From the NCBI GenBank assembly GCA_003452695.1, contig DMNP01000135.1, forward strand, positions 237 through 7,229: 6,993 bases of DNA. The letters are read 5' to 3'. Positions 6,141 through 6,993 of the stretch are shown piece after piece. The notes below the pieces were generated by a model. It was not told where the DNA came from and ran no database searches. It saw only the letters and a list, made by a program, of their open reading frames with translations. This DNA comes from Eggerthellaceae bacterium (GTDB lineage Bacteria > Actinomycetota > Coriobacteriia > Coriobacteriales > Eggerthellaceae). Made by a program: the position numbers and the translations under genes. Within the stretch, counting starts at the first letter, position 1, and every line of letters starts with the position of its first letter.

Positions 6141-6993
6141 TAGCGATCCCCTCCTTCCACGGCGCCGCCCGTCGAATAGGGCTTGCCCTGGGCCTGGCTC
6201 ATGGCATCTTCCACCTTCGCTTTCGAAGGAAGCTCCGCCAGCTGCGGGTTTTCAGCCATTGCTATGGGGCACTCGCTCGCGCGGGCGGCAGCGGCCTCGG
6301 CCGCGTTGGCGTATCCTTCGGACACGACGTCGCGGTACACGCCGAGCGGATAGTACGGCAGCATGTTCTGGCGCATCCATTCGAAGGCGTCCGTGGGCGT
6401 CATGCCCCAGTTGGTGGGGCACGTGGACACGACTTCCACGAGCGAATAGCCGATGCCGTCTATCTGGTTCTGGAACGCCTTGCGGATGGCTTTCTTCGCC
6501 TTGCGGATATTTTTGGGGCTGTCGACGCAGACGCGCTCCAAATAGGCCACGCCGTCGAGCGAGCTGAGCAGCTCGCACACGCGAACCGGGTATCCCGCAG
6601 TGGACACGTCGCGCCCATAGGGAGAGGTCTGCGTAATCTGGTTCGGCAGCGAGGTCGGGGCCATCTGGCCGCCAGTCATGCCGTAGATGGCGTTGTTGAT
6701 GAAGATGATGGTGATGTGCTCCCCGCGCGTGGCCGCGTGGATGGTCTCGGCCATGCCGATGGACGCCAGGTCGCCGTCGCCCTGGTAGGCGAACACGACC
6801 TTGTCGGGATGCACGCGCTTCACGCCCGTCGCCACCGCGGGCGCGCGCCCGTGTGCTGCTTCCAGGAAATCGCAGTTGAAGAAGTCGTACATCATGACCG
6901 AGCAACCGACGGGCGAAACGCCGATGGTCTCGCCTTCTATGCCGAGCTCGTCGATGGTTTCCGCCACGAGGCGGTTGACGATGCCGTGCGTGC
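6140..6993 (-). CDS. 2-oxoacid:ferredoxin oxidoreductase, beta (TPP-binding) subunit (partial, N-terminus off window)
   Basis: The frame is open to the right edge; 283 full codons are visible. An apparent start at 6967 is an internal GTG coding Val, because the eight upstream codons read THGIVNRL, which belongs to the conserved C-T-H-G-I motif near the N-terminus of this family. Only about 10-20 residues should be missing. The thiamine pyrophosphate-binding signature is clear: GDGD (fragment residues 71-74) followed by NNAIYGMTGGQ (99-109). VEVVSTCPTNWGM near residues 186-198 is also typical of VorA/KorB-type subunits. The C-terminal 45 or so residues are Ala/Glu-rich and look like an extension. 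It forms the catalytic core with an alpha subunit, which is expected upstream outside the window, and with the gamma subunit encoded immediately downstream (1-nt overlap). Candidate substrates are branched-chain 2-oxoacids or 2-oxoglutarate. Confidence 0.95.
   Translation of the reverse strand, partial: THGIVNRLVAETIDELGIEGETIGVSPVGCSVMMYDFFNCDFLEAAHGRAPAVATGVKRVHPDKVVFAYQGDGDLASIGMAETIHAATRGEHITIIFINNAIYGMTGGQMAPTSLPNQITQTSPYGRDVSTAGYPVRVCELLSSLDGVAYLERVCVDSPKNIRKAKKAIRKAFQNQIDGIGYSLVEVVSTCPTNWGMTPTDAFEWMRQNMLPYYPLGVYRDVVSEGYANAAEAAAARASECPIAMAENPQLAELPSKAKVEDAMSQAQGKPYSTGGAVEGGDR
6150..6156 (-). promoter_or_regulatory. Strong Shine-Dalgarno of the gamma subunit inside the beta-subunit gene
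   Basis: AAGGAGG lies 9 nt upstream of ATG 6140, within the last codons of the beta subunit (which encode Glu-Gly-Gly-Asp-Arg). It supports ATG 6140 over a second in-frame ATG at 6131, which has a purine-rich motif directly abutting it with no spacing. Confidence 0.7.

Noticed and set aside
5571..6143. A 190-codon plus-strand frame opposite the gamma subunit
   Set aside because: The minus strand encodes an unmistakable POR-family protein with conserved glycine-rich and RGG motifs. The plus-strand frame has no domain and begins inside the terminator stem.
6140..6967. GTG at 6967 as the start of the beta subunit
   Set aside because: Codons upstream to the window edge read THGIVNRL in the same frame, matching the conserved N-terminal region of the family, so the gene continues past the edge.

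Overview
The window is visibly GC-rich, densely coding, and reads almost entirely on the minus strand. Three things together suggest a high-GC anaerobic Gram-positive, most likely a gut member of the Coriobacteriia (Eggerthellaceae-like): a two-subunit piece of a 2-oxoacid:ferredoxin oxidoreductase, secreted proteins built from ChW (clostridial hydrophobic, conserved W) repeats, and a Ser/Ala-rich lipoprotein. The genus assignment is inference. A high-GC clostridium cannot be excluded from the sequence alone.

In transcription order (right to left) there are five genes. (1) 6140-6993 is the TPP-binding beta subunit of a 2-oxoacid:ferredoxin oxidoreductase. Its start lies beyond the right edge. 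(2) 5607-6140 is the gamma (POR) subunit of the same enzyme, joined to the beta gene by a TAATG overlap. A strong hairpin at 5538-5578 closes this metabolic operon. (3) 3735-5396 is a secreted ChW-repeat protein with a C-terminal YkuD-type (COG3786-like) L,D-transpeptidase domain. (4) 717-3491 is a large secreted protein: signal peptide, about 190 residues of Ala/Ser/Thr/Lys-rich linker, six ChW repeats, two tandem ricin-type beta-trefoils and a C-terminal transglutaminase-like Cys-His-Asp domain. (5) 1-676 is a lipoprotein of unrecognised family, truncated at its C-terminal end by the left edge of the window, where it is in an Ala/Gly-rich tail.

The right part (5607-6993) is central anaerobic metabolism: ferredoxin-linked oxidative decarboxylation of 2-oxoacids. 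The left part (1-5396) is a cell-envelope block. Two neighbouring exported proteins share the same repeat module but carry different cysteine-dependent catalytic domains, and a lipoprotein gene follows 40 bp downstream. The most interesting idea is that the two ChW proteins form a wall-associated pair: one acting on peptidoglycan cross-links, the other binding glycans and acting on peptide or amide bonds through an uncharacterised transglutaminase-like domain. The catalytic residues are visible. The partnership is inference from shared repeats and adjacency.

No tRNA, rRNA, CRISPR, insertion sequence or phage gene was seen. Intergenic DNA is limited to 40 bp (677-716), about 240 bp (3492-3734) and about 210 bp (5397-5606).
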